Positions 39,933 through 48,582 of a stretch of DNA of 64,000 bases are shown here, in pieces. The stretch lies in the NCBI GenBank assembly GCA_029961685.1, contig JARWKL010000014.1, forward strand, positions 19,912,452 to 19,976,451, in the 5' to 3' direction. Below the pieces are notes generated by a model. The model was not told the origin of the DNA. It saw only the letters and a program-made list of their open reading frames with translations, and ran no database searches. Origin of the DNA: Aristolochia californica. Taxonomy: Eukaryota; Streptophyta; Magnoliopsida; Piperales; Aristolochiaceae. Position 1 is the stretch's first letter; each line of letters opens with the position of its first letter. The translations under genes were made by a program, and so were the position numbers.

Positions 39933-41740
39933 CGTACAACACATAATAGCTTGGTGGAATTTTGTAACAAAGGGATTTTTAGTTGATCCTAACGAGTTTT
40001 AAATGTGGTGGATATGCATGCCAGAATCATGTTGAAGATGCAAATGACCTAAAGATCAAAAAATTTCGAATAGAAAAAATTAAATTCTCAAGTTAACGTG
40101 CGATGGGATATTTACCAGAGCCAAAGAACCCAATTTTTTGCCTATTTTACAAGAAGTGGACCTAAAAAATCACAGATACTTTTTGGAATTATCTCTCTTA
40201 GCATTTGTGCATTCCCATTTTGGATGTTCAATTTTTTTTCAAACTTGAGTTTTCACTTCCCTTGTTTTCTCGTATATGTAAAGATAAGGCAAATAAAGAT
40301 CACAACAAAATAAAAATTTTAGAGTTTATCTATGCAAAAAATTTTGAAAACTAAAATAAATGTGAGAGGAGAAAATTAATTCACACACTAAAACTAGTAC
40401 AACCGCTAATAGTTGGTGGAATTTTATAAGAAAGAGATTTCTTATTGATCCTAACATGATTTAAATGTGGTGGACATGCATGTGATAAATATGTTGAACA
40501 TGCAAATGACCTAATGATCCGAAAATTTCGAGTTGAAAAAAATAAATTCTCAAGTTAACATGCGGTGGGTTATACCAGAGGCAAACAACCCACTTTTTGC
40601 CTATTTTACAAAAAGTGGACCAAAAAACTCGCAAATACTTCTTGGAATTATCTCTCTCAGCATTTGTGCTTTTCCATTTTGGATGTTCAATTTTTTTCAA
40701 ACTTGAGTTTTCCCTCTCCCAGTTTTCTTGTAAACAAAAAGATAAGGCAAATATTGATCACAACAAAATGAAAATTTTAGAGTTTATTATGGATGCCAAA
40801 AATTTTAAAAACTATAATAAATGTGAGTGAAGATAATTATTTCATGCACTAAAAGTGAACACCAAAGTTTTGTTATCCACGTTTGGGAAATTCCATTCGT
40901 ACAACCCCTAATAGCTTGGTTGAATTTCATAAGAAAGAGATTTCTAATTGACCCTAACATGTTTTTAATATGGTGGATATACATGCCAGAAACATGTTGA
41001 AGATGCAAATGACCTAATGATCAAATAATTTCAAGGAGTAGAAAAAATTATATTCTCAAGTTAACATGCGATGGGATATTTACCAGAACCAAACAACCCA
41101 ATTTTTGCCTATTTTACAAAAAGTGGACCTAAAAAACCACAGATACTTTTTGGAATTATCTCTCTCAGCATTTGTGCATTTCCATTTTGGATGTTCAACT
41201 TTTTTTCAAACTTGAGTTTTCACTTCCCCAGTTTTCTCATGTACAAAAACATAAAAAATTTAGAGTTTATCTATGCAAAAAAATTTGAAAACTACAATAA
41301 ATGTGAGTGAAGATAATTAATTCACGCACTAAAAATGAACACCAAAGGTTTGTTAACCACGTTTGCGAAATTCCACTAGTACTACCCCTAATAGCTTGGT
41401 GGAATATGATAAGAAAGAGATTCTAATTGATCCAAATATGGTTTAAATGTGGTGGATATGCATGCCAGAAACATGTTGAAGATGCAAATGACCTAATGAT
41501 CTAAAAATTTCAAGGAGTCAAAAAAATTAGATCTCAAGTTAACGTGCGGTGGCATATTTACCTGAGCCAAACAACCGACTTTTTTCCTATTTTACAAAAT
41601 TCGGACCTAAATAATCATAGATACTTTTTGAAATTATCTCTCTCAGTATTTGTGCATTTTCATTTTGGATGTTCAATCCACCAGTTTTCTTGTAAACAAA
41701 AAGATCAGGCAAATATAGATCACAACAAAAAGAAAATTTT
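39933..41740. repeat. Last recognisable typed units, A-B-D-F
   Basis: A (39933) and a B with a 44-bp deletion at 40391 (CTAAAACTAGTAC) are followed directly by D (near 40895) and F (near 41379). C is missing. The F unit has lost about 26 bp at 41675, between two TCAAT direct repeats. Downstream, up to the viral insert, monomers belong to other types (CCCCTCGTAGC). Confidence 0.7.
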
Positions 41741-42851
41741 AGAGTTTATGTATGTAAAAAAATTTGAAACCTATTATAAATGTGAGTTAAGAAAATTATT
41801 TCACGCATTAAAAATGAACACCAAAGTTTTGTTATCCACATTTGGGAAATTTCACTAGTACAACCCCTCGTAGCTTGGTGGAATTTTATAAGAAAAAGAT
41901 TTCTAATTGATCCTAACATGTTTTAAATGTGGTGGATATGCATGCCAGGAACATGTTAAAGATTCAAATGACCTAATGATCCAAAAATTTCAAGGAGTAG
42001 AAAAAATTAAATTCTCAAATTAACGAGCGGTGGGATATTTACCAGAGCCAAACAACCCACTTTTTGCCTATTTTACAAAAAGCGGACCTATCAAATCACA
42101 TATACTTGTTGGAATTACCTCTCTCTGCATTTGTTCATTTCCATTTTGGATGTTCAATTTTTTTTCAAACTTGAGTTTTCACTCTCCTTGTTTACTCGTA
42201 AACAAAAAGATAAGGCAAATATAGATCACAACAAAAAGAAAATTTTAAAGTTTATGTATGCAAAAAAATTAGAAAGCTATAATAAATGTGAGTGAAGAAA
42301 ATTATTTAACGCACTAAAAATGAACACCAAAGTTTTGTTATCCACATTTTGGAAATTCCACTAGTACAACCCCTCGTAGCTTGGTGGAATTTTATAAGAA
42401 AAAGATTTCTAATTGATCCTAACATGTTTTAAATGTGGTGGATATGCATGCCAGGAACAAGGTGAAGATGAAAATGACATAGTGATCCAAAAATTTCAAG
42501 GAGTAGAAAAAAATTAAATTCTCAAGTTAACGTGGGGTGGGATAATTACCGGAGCCAAACAACCCACTTTTTGCCTATTTTACAAAAACCGGACCTAAAA
42601 AATCACAAATACTTTTCTGAATTCTCTCTCTCAGCATTTGTGCATTTCCATTTTGGATGTTCAATTTTTTTTCAAACTTGAGTTTTCACTCCCTCTATTT
42701 TCTCGTAAACAAAAATATGAGGCAAATATAGATCACAACAAAATGAAAATTTTAGAGTTTATGTATGCAAAAAAATTTGAAATCTATAATAAATGTGATT
42801 GAAGAAAAATATTTCATGCACTAAAAATGAACACCAAAGTTTTGTTATCCA

Positions 42852-44544
42852 AGAGGAGGAGGACTCAGGTTCTAGATGAAGTTCATATATGTCATCTTCT
42901 GACTGGATTTCATCGTAATGAATGATTTCCAATCCATTTTCTTTGGCGAGTAACATGTAAGTATTGTACCTCCATTGTTGTTTATCATTTGGACAATCTT
43001 TTGCAAAATGTCCTTTTTTCTGGCATATCCAGCATTTGCAATTGCTTGGGGTTTTCCCCTTTGGGCAGTATGCATTTGACCCTTTACTGGATGTGGTAGG
43101 GCCAGAATTTGTTCTTTTCTTAAAGTATCTCTTTTTAGGAGTATACCTGGTTGTAGAACTTTTTGGTATCCTAAATTTTTTCTGTTGAAATTTCTTAGGA
43201 TATTTTCGTTGCTTATGGGAGATGGAGGTGGTTTTGCAACCATAAGCTCCTACATTTTTGTTCTGGTTTGAACAACATAATGTTTGTTTATTTGCCTTAC
43301 TACTTTTCTTTTGTAGTTTTTGGGCTTCACAAAGATTTGCCAACATGTCTTGTACAAATCGATGTCTTCTTCCTAAAGTATCAATGTTTAGGAAATTATC
43401 CATGGTTAAAGTACCATGTTCTGGATTGTTTTGCTAATATTTTGTGTATGTAGTATTTTTCAGCTACATGTGCAAATGGTTCTGACAATTTTGCATAAAA
43501 GCTAGACAGATAAGGTTTCTGGTCTTCTTTGTGCAGTTTATAGAAGTAACTTGCAAACTTGTAGTAATACTTCTCATAAAAACAAATGTTACAGATTTGT
43601 AACTTGTTTAATTTCTGAAGAGTTTCTAAACGTTTTCTTTGTTTAGTACTCTCATTGTAGGCTTCTAGGGTTGGATGTATTCCTAGAAATTCCTTTGATA
43701 TCTTAGCCACTAATCATTTCAAGATATTAGCTATCGATATTGAGGTATTAGCTCATTTTTTGTCTTTGGGAAGGTTATCCCACCAATGAGCTACATTACC
43801 CTGTAAAGCATGGGTAAAGAAATTAAATGCTGATTCTTGGTTCCAAGATTCATGCATATTTGCAGCATTGCTCATGCTTCTTTCCCAATCTTTAAGGACC
43901 TTTTCTCCATCCTTGGGGCAATCCAAGTTGAGGTAAAATCCAAAAGGGTTTATGCTCTCTATGATTTGGTGTCCCTTAGTAGCATTTGAAGGATCGACAT
44001 TTGTGTATTTTGTCGCATACCTTTGTCCTCCCAGGGATATTTTGGAGTGGGAGAAACTTTCTCGTTCTTGCAGGTGAACCGCAGTACGGTTTCGGAAGTT
44101 ATCTTGAAAGCTATCTTCCATGTGGGTGTCTCGTACCCTTGAAGTTTCTGCTTCAAAATGGTTGCTACCACGAAGCATTCGAAATCTTTTACCAAGATCA
44201 TCTGCCTTTTTGTCTTTAGCAGAGTAGTTTGTTTTCTTGGTATTTTCTTCTACAACTTCATCAAATTCCCAGGCTTCTGGTTCACTGTCGTGTTGCTCTT
44301 GTTGTTTACTAGAGGAAGGTTTTTCCTCTTGAACATAATAAATCGGTTGGTGACCGAAGGTATTATATTCTGCGTAAACTTCATCATCGGTGGAGGATGA
44401 TGCTTTTGAAGCGATCCTAAAAGTAGGTGGTGCTGGATCCTTTTTTCTTCTAGGTGCTATGCAAGGTGTTGCAAGGTACACTAGGTTTTTAAGCCATTCG
44501 GTGATGTCAGGACGGCCTAATGGTAATGGAGTTTCCATATCCAT
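42852..44544 (-). pseudogene. Coat protein (capsid, CCHC zinc knuckle), broken
   Basis: Caulimovirid coat protein, which packages viral DNA; the zinc knuckle binds pregenomic RNA. The first ATG is at 44544; the frame is open further upstream only from a GTG at 44565, which overlaps the stop of the preceding ORF. The N-terminal third is acidic and Ser/Glu-rich. Next comes a helical capsid core, with AFNFFTHALQGNVAHWWDNL near residues 240-260. After two in-frame stops around 43753 and 43711 come CNICFYEKYYYKF and YLSSFYAKLSEPF. After a frameshift at about 43400 there is a Lys/Arg-rich stretch and the knuckle CWICQKKGHFAKDCP (C-x2-C-x4-H-x4-C). The frame ends in a Glu/Ser tail that runs into the satellite at 42852, so the true C-terminus is probably cut. 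Three lesions exclude a functional product. Confidence in the family is high because of the knuckle and core together. Confidence 0.85.
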
Positions 44545-44561
44545 TAAATAGAAAAACTCTA

Positions 44562-44777
44562 TCACAGAGCTAATTCTTGAAGCTTCCGTTGAACCTTTTT
44601 GATCAAATACCGTAGTAGAATTTCTCTATGGGTTAATCTCCACCATTCATTCAGATATGCTTGATAAGCTATATCGGTTTCATTTACTGGTGTGAGAGTT
44701 TCTCTGGATTGCCAATTTTGGGCTTGCATTGACCGTACCAGACGAAGTTGATCTAGTAGACTTTCTCTATAGATCAT
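44562..44777 (-). CDS. Small ORF b, 71 aa, paralogue of the upstream small ORF
   Basis: Unrecognised, intact 71-residue frame. It begins MIYRESLLDQLRLVRS and ends IKKVQRKLQELAL. It is predicted mostly helical, with many charged residues and no membrane segment or signal peptide. It aligns end to end without gaps to residues 5-75 of the ORF just upstream (44779-45006): MIY, LLD, L-L, TL-P, KK-KRKL and LAL are shared at equal spacing. The ATG lies 1 nt after the upstream stop, and its own stop overlaps the open frame of the coat protein. That is the tight polycistronic packing seen in caulimovirids. The size and place between movement and coat proteins recall the small accessory ORFs of caulimo- and soymoviruses. 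Function unknown. Confidence 0.65.
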   Translation of the reverse strand: MIYRESLLDQLRLVRSMQAQNWQSRETLTPVNETDIAYQAYLNEWWRLTHREILLRYLIKKVQRKLQELAL

Positions 44778-44778
44778 T

Positions 44779-45006
44779 TTACAAAGCTAAAAGGTTTAGC
44801 TTTCTTTTAATTTTCTTGATCTTGCATCTAAGGTTGTAGATGTGATCAGAATATCTTTCCCAAAAATAGTAATACCATACCATTGCAGGGATTGTATTAT
44901 CTTCTGGCTGAAGAGTATTTCTTTGGAGTAAAGCGAGGTCAAGGCTTTCTCTTTTTAATTTTAAACGATCTAAAAGTTTCTTTTTATAGATCATTCTGGT
45001 GTCCAA
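44779..45006 (-). CDS. Small ORF a, 75 aa, first of a duplicated pair
   Basis: Unrecognised, intact frame starting MDTRMIYKKKLLDRLKL. An inner ATG (MIYKKK, 44994) gives a 71-residue product matching the length of the downstream paralogue exactly. The region between is aromatic-rich (WYYYFWERY), and the C-terminus is basic (KIKKIKRKLNLLAL). The first ATG overlaps the end of the coiled-coil ORF by 16 nt; the inner ATG overlaps its TGA stop (ATGA arrangement). The inner start is therefore likely the ancestral one, which is inference. Function unknown. A small RNA- or capsid-associated helical protein is possible. Confidence 0.65.
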   Translation of the reverse strand: MDTRMIYKKKLLDRLKLKRESLDLALLQRNTLQPEDNTIPAMVWYYYFWERYSDHIYNLRCKIKKIKRKLNLLAL

Positions 45007-45410
45007 GGTGTAAAAGGTGTTTTATAACTTGATGGACCTGGAGAACCTAGACGTTCTTTTGAACCTAGATGTTCTTTTAATGCTAAGACTTCTGTTAAAA
45101 GTTCTTGCATTTTATCTTTGTTTAGATTATCTAAACTTTGTTTAAGTTCTATTAACTCTTTGAAGAAAACAAGACTATTTCTATGGTCAATCTTTTCTAG
45201 AATATTTTCTAGGATGTTTTGACACTTTATTATATCTCTATGTTTATGTTCATCATAGAGGAAATCTATTTTCTGTTGGAGGTTTTCAACAGTTTGTTCT
45301 AACCTATTAAGGGTCTTACCAAAAGACTCTAAGGTTTGATTGGAATTGATGACGATGTCACTATTTCCTATAGGTGGACCTATGGCTTTGTATGGGTTAT
45401 GTGCCATCAT
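44991..45410 (-). CDS. Coiled-coil protein, possible virion-associated protein
   Basis: Intact 139-residue frame with two adjacent ATGs at the start. Residues about 25-60 (LESFGKTLNRLEQTVENLQQ and on) and about 75-115 show heptad-spaced Leu/Ile with charged positions, typical of coiled coils. The C-terminus is Pro/Ser-rich and basic-poor (GPSSYKTPFTPWTPE). In Caulimoviridae a short coiled-coil protein downstream of the movement protein serves as virion-associated protein, linking capsid and movement protein. Position and fold agree, but no sequence signature settles it. The start overlaps the last 14 nt of the extended movement-protein frame. The end overlaps the next ORF. Confidence 0.6.
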   Translation of the reverse strand: MMAHNPYKAIGPPIGNSDIVINSNQTLESFGKTLNRLEQTVENLQQKIDFLYDEHKHRDIIKCQNILENILEKIDHRNSLVFFKELIELKQSLDNLNKDKMQELLTEVLALKEHLGSKERLGSPGPSSYKTPFTPWTPE

Positions 45411-46353
45411 CTATGTGAAGAGGAACATAAGCATTGGGCCTTGGATTTCCTATTCCTTCGAAACGGGAACTGTTTGAGGTTCTACTTGTTGAGGTAGAGG
45501 GTCTGTCCTATTCGATGGAAAAGCTGGATCTAGTGTTTGTGATCACTAGTTTTCCTTCTATCTCCTTTATGGTTTTTCGAGAGAGGGGAAGGTGTCTGGG
45601 TGCCAAAGGTTGGACTACCCATTCTGTTGGCCATGTTAACTCTCTAGGGTCGAGTTCTTCTATGGTCAAGTTTTCAGAATAACCAATGTTTTTGGCTAAT
45701 TCTGTGAGTTTCTTTGAATCTTTAACTGGAACCTTTCCAGTGTTGATTCCTCGGTCTACTATGCATACAAGTATGCGCATAACTCTTCTTCCTGGTTGAT
45801 TTCCATTTTTCGACCAGTTGTCTGTATAGATTTTTAGGGACAAGGTATCTTGGATGTGCTTGTCTTCTAAATCTATTTGTAGATTGGGCCATGTTGTAAA
45901 GGATACTGGACCTAATCCTAAGTTTGCTCTAACTCCTCCGAGTAGGGCTTTTTCAAAATTATTCTTCACATAGTTATCTACTATAGCTGCTATGAAGGCT
46001 AAATTCTGATTGATTCGTATTAAGGGGTCTAATCCTATACGAACTAGTCCATAATGGACATATTCGAATATTTTTAGCTTAGCTAAGTCAGATTCACTTA
46101 ATAATCTGTATCAAAAAGTACCTGAGTCGGTATCCTGTATTTCTACAGATAGTTCCTTCTGGAAGACGAAGGATTTCTTTTGGAATTCAATCCAATCTTT
46201 GTTGTAGACTTCAGTTATCCGAGGGATACTTATTGTCCACTTTTGTCCATCCTGCATTAGATTAGGATGTTCATCGTATTCTCCCCGTGTTTCATGATGT
46301 ATATGAACACTGTTTTGGAGAGAAGTACATTCTATTCCTATTTGTTCAAACAT
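45397..46353 (-). pseudogene. 30K-family movement protein, interrupted by stops
   Basis: Cell-to-cell movement protein of the 30K superfamily, which modifies plasmodesmata. The single frame from ATG 46353 to TAA 45397 has 318 codons, the usual length for the family. It carries an in-frame TGA at 46111-46113 and a TAG at 45508-45510. The core is visible in the middle: LLGGVRANLGLGPVSFTTWP, then LSLKIYTDNW and a GRRVMRILVCIVDRG strand. This follows the conserved G-N-L-G-F-P, L-S-L, G-M-I pattern. The Ser/Arg/Pro-rich tail after the TAG is typical of the variable C-terminus; either TAG or TAA could be the original stop. The ATG overlaps the end of an upstream frame (ATGTTTGA). The TGA after residue 80 would remove the core, so the gene is dead without readthrough. 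Confidence 0.82.
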
Positions 46354-47028
46354 TTAGGAATTTTAGATGAGTTGAGGTCTCTTCTAATTTTTGGAACAGG
46401 ATTTCAATCAATCGTTCCAATTGATACAAGGTGATGAAAGGAGAGATGTGTTGTATAACTAGTTCTCTCAATTCCTCATTTTGAGTTAAGGCGCAGATGT
46501 CTCATATAAGACTATCTCTATTTGTTCCTTGATGAGTTTTTATAGAAGATATTTTTCAAATTACTTCTTGTAACTCCTTTTTACATGGTTTGTTGTTAAC
46601 CATTTTTATTTTCGCTTCTCGGATAGGTTCTAAGATCCTAGAAGGATATATTTCTTGATCCACATAGCTTTGTAGATCTGTAAGGAAACGTACTGTTTCT
46701 TCAGTATTTCCTATTTTAAGTACCTCAAGATGGGCATTAATTTTTCTCTTGAGTTTCTGACCCGTTCATTAACGTCACTCTCTATTCCTAAGCATAGGAA
46801 AGCAACGCTTTCTGGGGTGTATTTTTCCCAGCATCTTTTCATAAAGAAGTTGTGATGCATATCACCGACTAAATTCATTATATTATTTAATATTGGATTA
46901 TTCTTGTCATGCCATCCATGTGGATAGCCTATTATTGGACAAACATTTGTGTGTCCAGTTTTCAACACGGTGTCGTAAGAAGGACCGTTGAGTTCCTTCT
47001 GACCTACCATTTGGAGTCTTTGGTACAT
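46346..47028 (-). pseudogene. ORF1 remnant, unknown function
   Basis: First frame after the primer-binding site. ATG 47028 opens 105 codons (MYQRLQMVGQKELNGPSYD, GYPHGWHDKN, MHHNFFMKRCWEKY) that end at 46711. A frame switch near 46730 gives a better continuation (LEVLKIGNTEETVRFLTDLQ), which carries on with two stops to a TGA at 46346 that overlaps the movement-protein ATG. The last part is leucine-rich and helical (LYQLERLIEILFQKLEE). A cleaner frame would give about 225 residues. I recognise no domain, and the position matches the leader-proximal ORF of several caulimovirid genera. Overlap with the next ATG suggests coupled translation. Degraded; function unknown. Confidence 0.5.
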
Positions 47029-47169
47029 TAGTACATTTGTTCCTTACAAATGTTACATGGGATGTGACCGGTATGGGTCGTAACTGTTTGGGAGTATGTA
47101 TACCTAAACAGAAAGAATCAAAGTTAAGCTTTGACTTCTTTGACACATATAAAACCAAGGCTACTACTC

Positions 47170-47182
47170 GGCTTTGATACCA
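47170..47182 (-). promoter_or_regulatory. tRNA-iMet primer-binding site
   Basis: Minus-strand TGGTATCAAAGCC matches the caulimovirid/LTR-type primer-binding motif TGGTATCAGAGC, complementary to the 3' end of initiator tRNA-Met, at 11 of its 12 positions (A for G at position 9). It marks the start of minus-strand DNA synthesis. It lies about 1.05 kb downstream of the predicted RNA start and just before ORF1, the expected place in a caulimovirid genome. Confidence 0.8.
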
Positions 47183-47191
47183 TTTTGACAC

Positions 47192-48230
47192 AGCGAGTCT
47201 CTAGCAGACTCTGACAGCGGAATACTGATACAAAAATCACTATTGCTATGATATCAATGACACAAAGTCTCTGATAGACTTGCACACATAGTGGAAGAGA
47301 ACCTAGGGATGAGGGCAGTGGAACTAGAATCCTACGGATTTCTACTTACTCACTGGCTACAGGCAGCGAAAAAACATCGATGACTCACACAATACTATTC
47401 TTAGAGTTACATTTCGACAGTCCTATTATTTCACTATCATATCACTCCTGCTTCCTACTACATGTCACTGCTCTGTACTCGTTTGTGTCTATTTCATAGC
47501 TATCTAATAGGCCCAACATGATTTCTACTGCTACTTATAACTTCTTTGGGGTTTGACCCTATTCCTACCGGCTTACCACCACGTGGGCAATTCCGTTGAT
47601 GTGGTCCTCACAGTCTCCAGAGGGCCCCAAGCCGTTTCTATTAACCGTTGCGGCTCCATGGCTGCATCAGCAGGGTAGAGTACAGCTCCGTTTTGTTTTC
47701 TACCTCGAAGCGTAGCCGAATAATTTCAAGTCTCTAGCTTCTGTCCTATTTGGCACTATGTCGATACTATTTCTTTTTGACGAGTGAACAGTAAACATGA
47801 ATAGTAACCATGAATAGTAAAAATGAACAGTAAAAACAAACACTGTGGAAATCAGATATATATAGATGTGGAATATGAACAGTAATAATAGCAACTGTGG
47901 AGATCATATTTATATGCGGAACATGAACAGTAATAACAAATACTGTACAAATCATAATATTACAAACATGCGGAAAATATAAAAACATTGTTTAAAATAA
48001 AAAACATAACTAAATACATAACCTTAAAAAAGGGAAAAGAAAACTACTTAGCTACATAACTCCCAAAGTTACCGACCGTGGCACCGGTCAATTCCCTCTT
48101 TTCTACTCAGCCATTACGGCTGTTAAACACATACCGTGCTTGAGGAACTTGCCAGAGAAAGATTGCCGAAAATTGCCTTTTCTTCGAATGGTAATGCGTC
48201 GTCAATTTTTGAGTCGCTCCAAGTTCGAAT
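47192..48230 (-). other. Long pregenomic RNA leader
   Basis: About 1 kb without a convincing gene between the predicted transcription start and the primer-binding site. It has several short open frames, as caulimovirid leaders do; these are normally bypassed by ribosome shunting. It contains the TGAA(C/T)AGTA repeats at 47785-47953, a CCACGTGG palindrome near 47579, and a GC-richer part at 47560-47700. Near its 3' end two related segments, AGTCTATCAGAGACTTTGTG and AGTCTGCTAGAGACTCGCTG (minus strand), precede the primer-binding site. No clear AATAAA was noticed. Confidence 0.6.
47785..47953 (-). repeat. 13-bp and ~50-bp tandem repeats in the leader
   Basis: TGAA(C/T)AGTA (plus strand; TACTGTTCA/TACTATTCA in viral sense) starts at 47785, 47798, 47811 and 47824, exactly 13 bp apart, and again at 47876 and 47924. 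A longer unit, ACTGTGGAAATC / ACTGTGGAGATC / ACTGTACAAATC, starts at 47842, 47894 and 47942, spaced 52 and 48 bp. The 52-bp spacing equals four 13-bp steps. Confidence 0.85.
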
Positions 48231-48430
48231 GTCTCAACCTCTGGAGGAGCGTTGAATTTATAGCAGAAGATCTTTCATGTCTTCCGCTTGAAAGGTGTGG
48301 GTTTAAAGACAAAGGGTAACTTTTGTCTTTTTGGCGTGTCATTTTTGCCCTTGCATTATTACCTTTTGGCACCGAAAGCAGGGGTAGAAATGTCTTTTCT
48401 GCTTGTGACATCATGATGATGACGTGCAGG
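48231..48430 (-). promoter_or_regulatory. Pregenomic RNA promoter: TATA box and TGACG-type elements
   Basis: Viral-sense CTATAAATTC (TATAAA on the minus strand at 48257-48262) would set transcription start near 48230. About 145-165 bp upstream lie two motifs: TGATGTCA (minus strand of 48406-48413) and CACGTCATCA (minus strand of 48417-48426). They are spaced like the paired bZIP/TGA-factor sites (as-1 type) of caulimovirus 35S promoters. A PolyA-like or initiator sequence is not clear. Activity in the host is untested. Confidence 0.65.
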
Positions 48431-48440
48431 AATCTTTTTT

Positions 48441-48525
48441 AGCCATCATTGTTGACTTGGTGTAGCCGTCATTGATGACATTTGTAGCCGCCTTTGCAGA
48501 CTTTTAACCGCCTTTGCTGACTTTG
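48441..48525 (-). repeat. Four ~22-bp direct repeats upstream of the promoter
   Basis: Plus-strand units begin at 48441 (AGCCATCATTGTTGACTTGG), 48464 (AGCCGTCATTGATGACATTT), 48486 (AGCCGCCTTTGCAGACTTTT) and 48506 (AACCGCCTTTGCTGACTTTG), spaced 20-23 bp. They lie directly upstream (viral sense) of the TGACG-type elements. An enhancer-like role is plausible by position; this is inference. Confidence 0.75.
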
Positions 48526-48582
48526 ATTTTGTCGTGGGCCTTAACGGCTGCTGACTAGTCTGCTGATGTGGCTGCTGACTGC

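Larger units (their letters stand above)
35146..40895. repeat. ~5.75-kb segmental duplication, copy 2
   Basis: Partner of 20240-26004. Similarity ends inside the anchor GGGAAATTCCA. Copy 1 continues into a C monomer (CTAGTACAACC), while this copy continues into a D monomer (TTCGTACAACC). The right breakpoint is thus an in-phase B-to-D junction. Private changes in this copy are a rearrangement at 35818-35858 and a 44-bp deletion at 40391. Confidence 0.85.
1..42851. repeat. Left arm of ~500-bp satellite array
   Basis: Head-to-tail array of about 85 monomers, all in the same orientation. The anchor GGGAAATTCCACT recurs near 495, 993, 1492, 1995, 2496, 3003, 4491, 4997, 5503, 6501 and 7008, giving a period of about 498-507 bp apart from local indels. 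Landmarks in order within a monomer are: the anchor, AATAGCTTGGTGGAATTTTATAA, GATCCTAACATG, GGTGGATATGCATGCCAG, AACATGTTGAAGATG, TTCAAGGAGTAG, AGCCAAACAACCCAC, GCGGACCTAAAAAATCAC, CATTTTGGATGTTCAA, GTAAACAAAAAGATAAGGC, ATGAACACCAAAG. No internal gene, transposon or RNA gene was seen. The family is unrecognised. Array size and AT richness suggest pericentromeric or other constitutive heterochromatin, which is inference. Confidence 0.97.

Noticed and set aside
169..42300. Recurrent open frames of 60-104 codons (MGYLPEPNNPLFAYF-like and MRWDIYQSQTTHFLP-like) in nearly every monomer
   Set aside because: They recur with the 500-bp period, occur in two overlapping frames of the same stretch, and vary in length with random indels and stops. 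They are by-products of a repeated sequence lacking stops there. No promoter, domain or frame-preserving pattern is evident.
42759..42851. C-terminal extension of the coat-protein frame into WITKLWCSFLV
   Set aside because: These residues are encoded by satellite sequence beyond the junction. The same peptide appears on the minus strand of many monomers.
43986..44400. Plus-strand frames of 77-80 codons opposite the coat protein
   Set aside because: Antisense shadows of the coat-protein gene, with no recognisable domain.
46907..47191. 94-codon frame starting across the primer-binding site
   Set aside because: It starts only with GTG, overlaps the primer-binding site, and shows no domain. The overlapping ATG frame at 47028 is the better candidate.
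47700..47988. Phe/Ile/Tyr-rich small frames in the leader
   Set aside because: Low-complexity translation of the AT-rich tandem repeats. They are not conserved-looking and no start context is evident.
47192..48230. Possible LTR of a retrotransposon before the primer-binding site
   Set aside because: The primer-binding site suggested one, but no second copy of this region occurs at the other end. A 30K movement protein and separate small ORFs point to a caulimovirid.
48202..48414. 70-codon frame across the promoter
   Set aside because: It begins upstream of the TATA box and spans the predicted RNA start, so it cannot be translated from the pregenomic RNA. No domain is seen.
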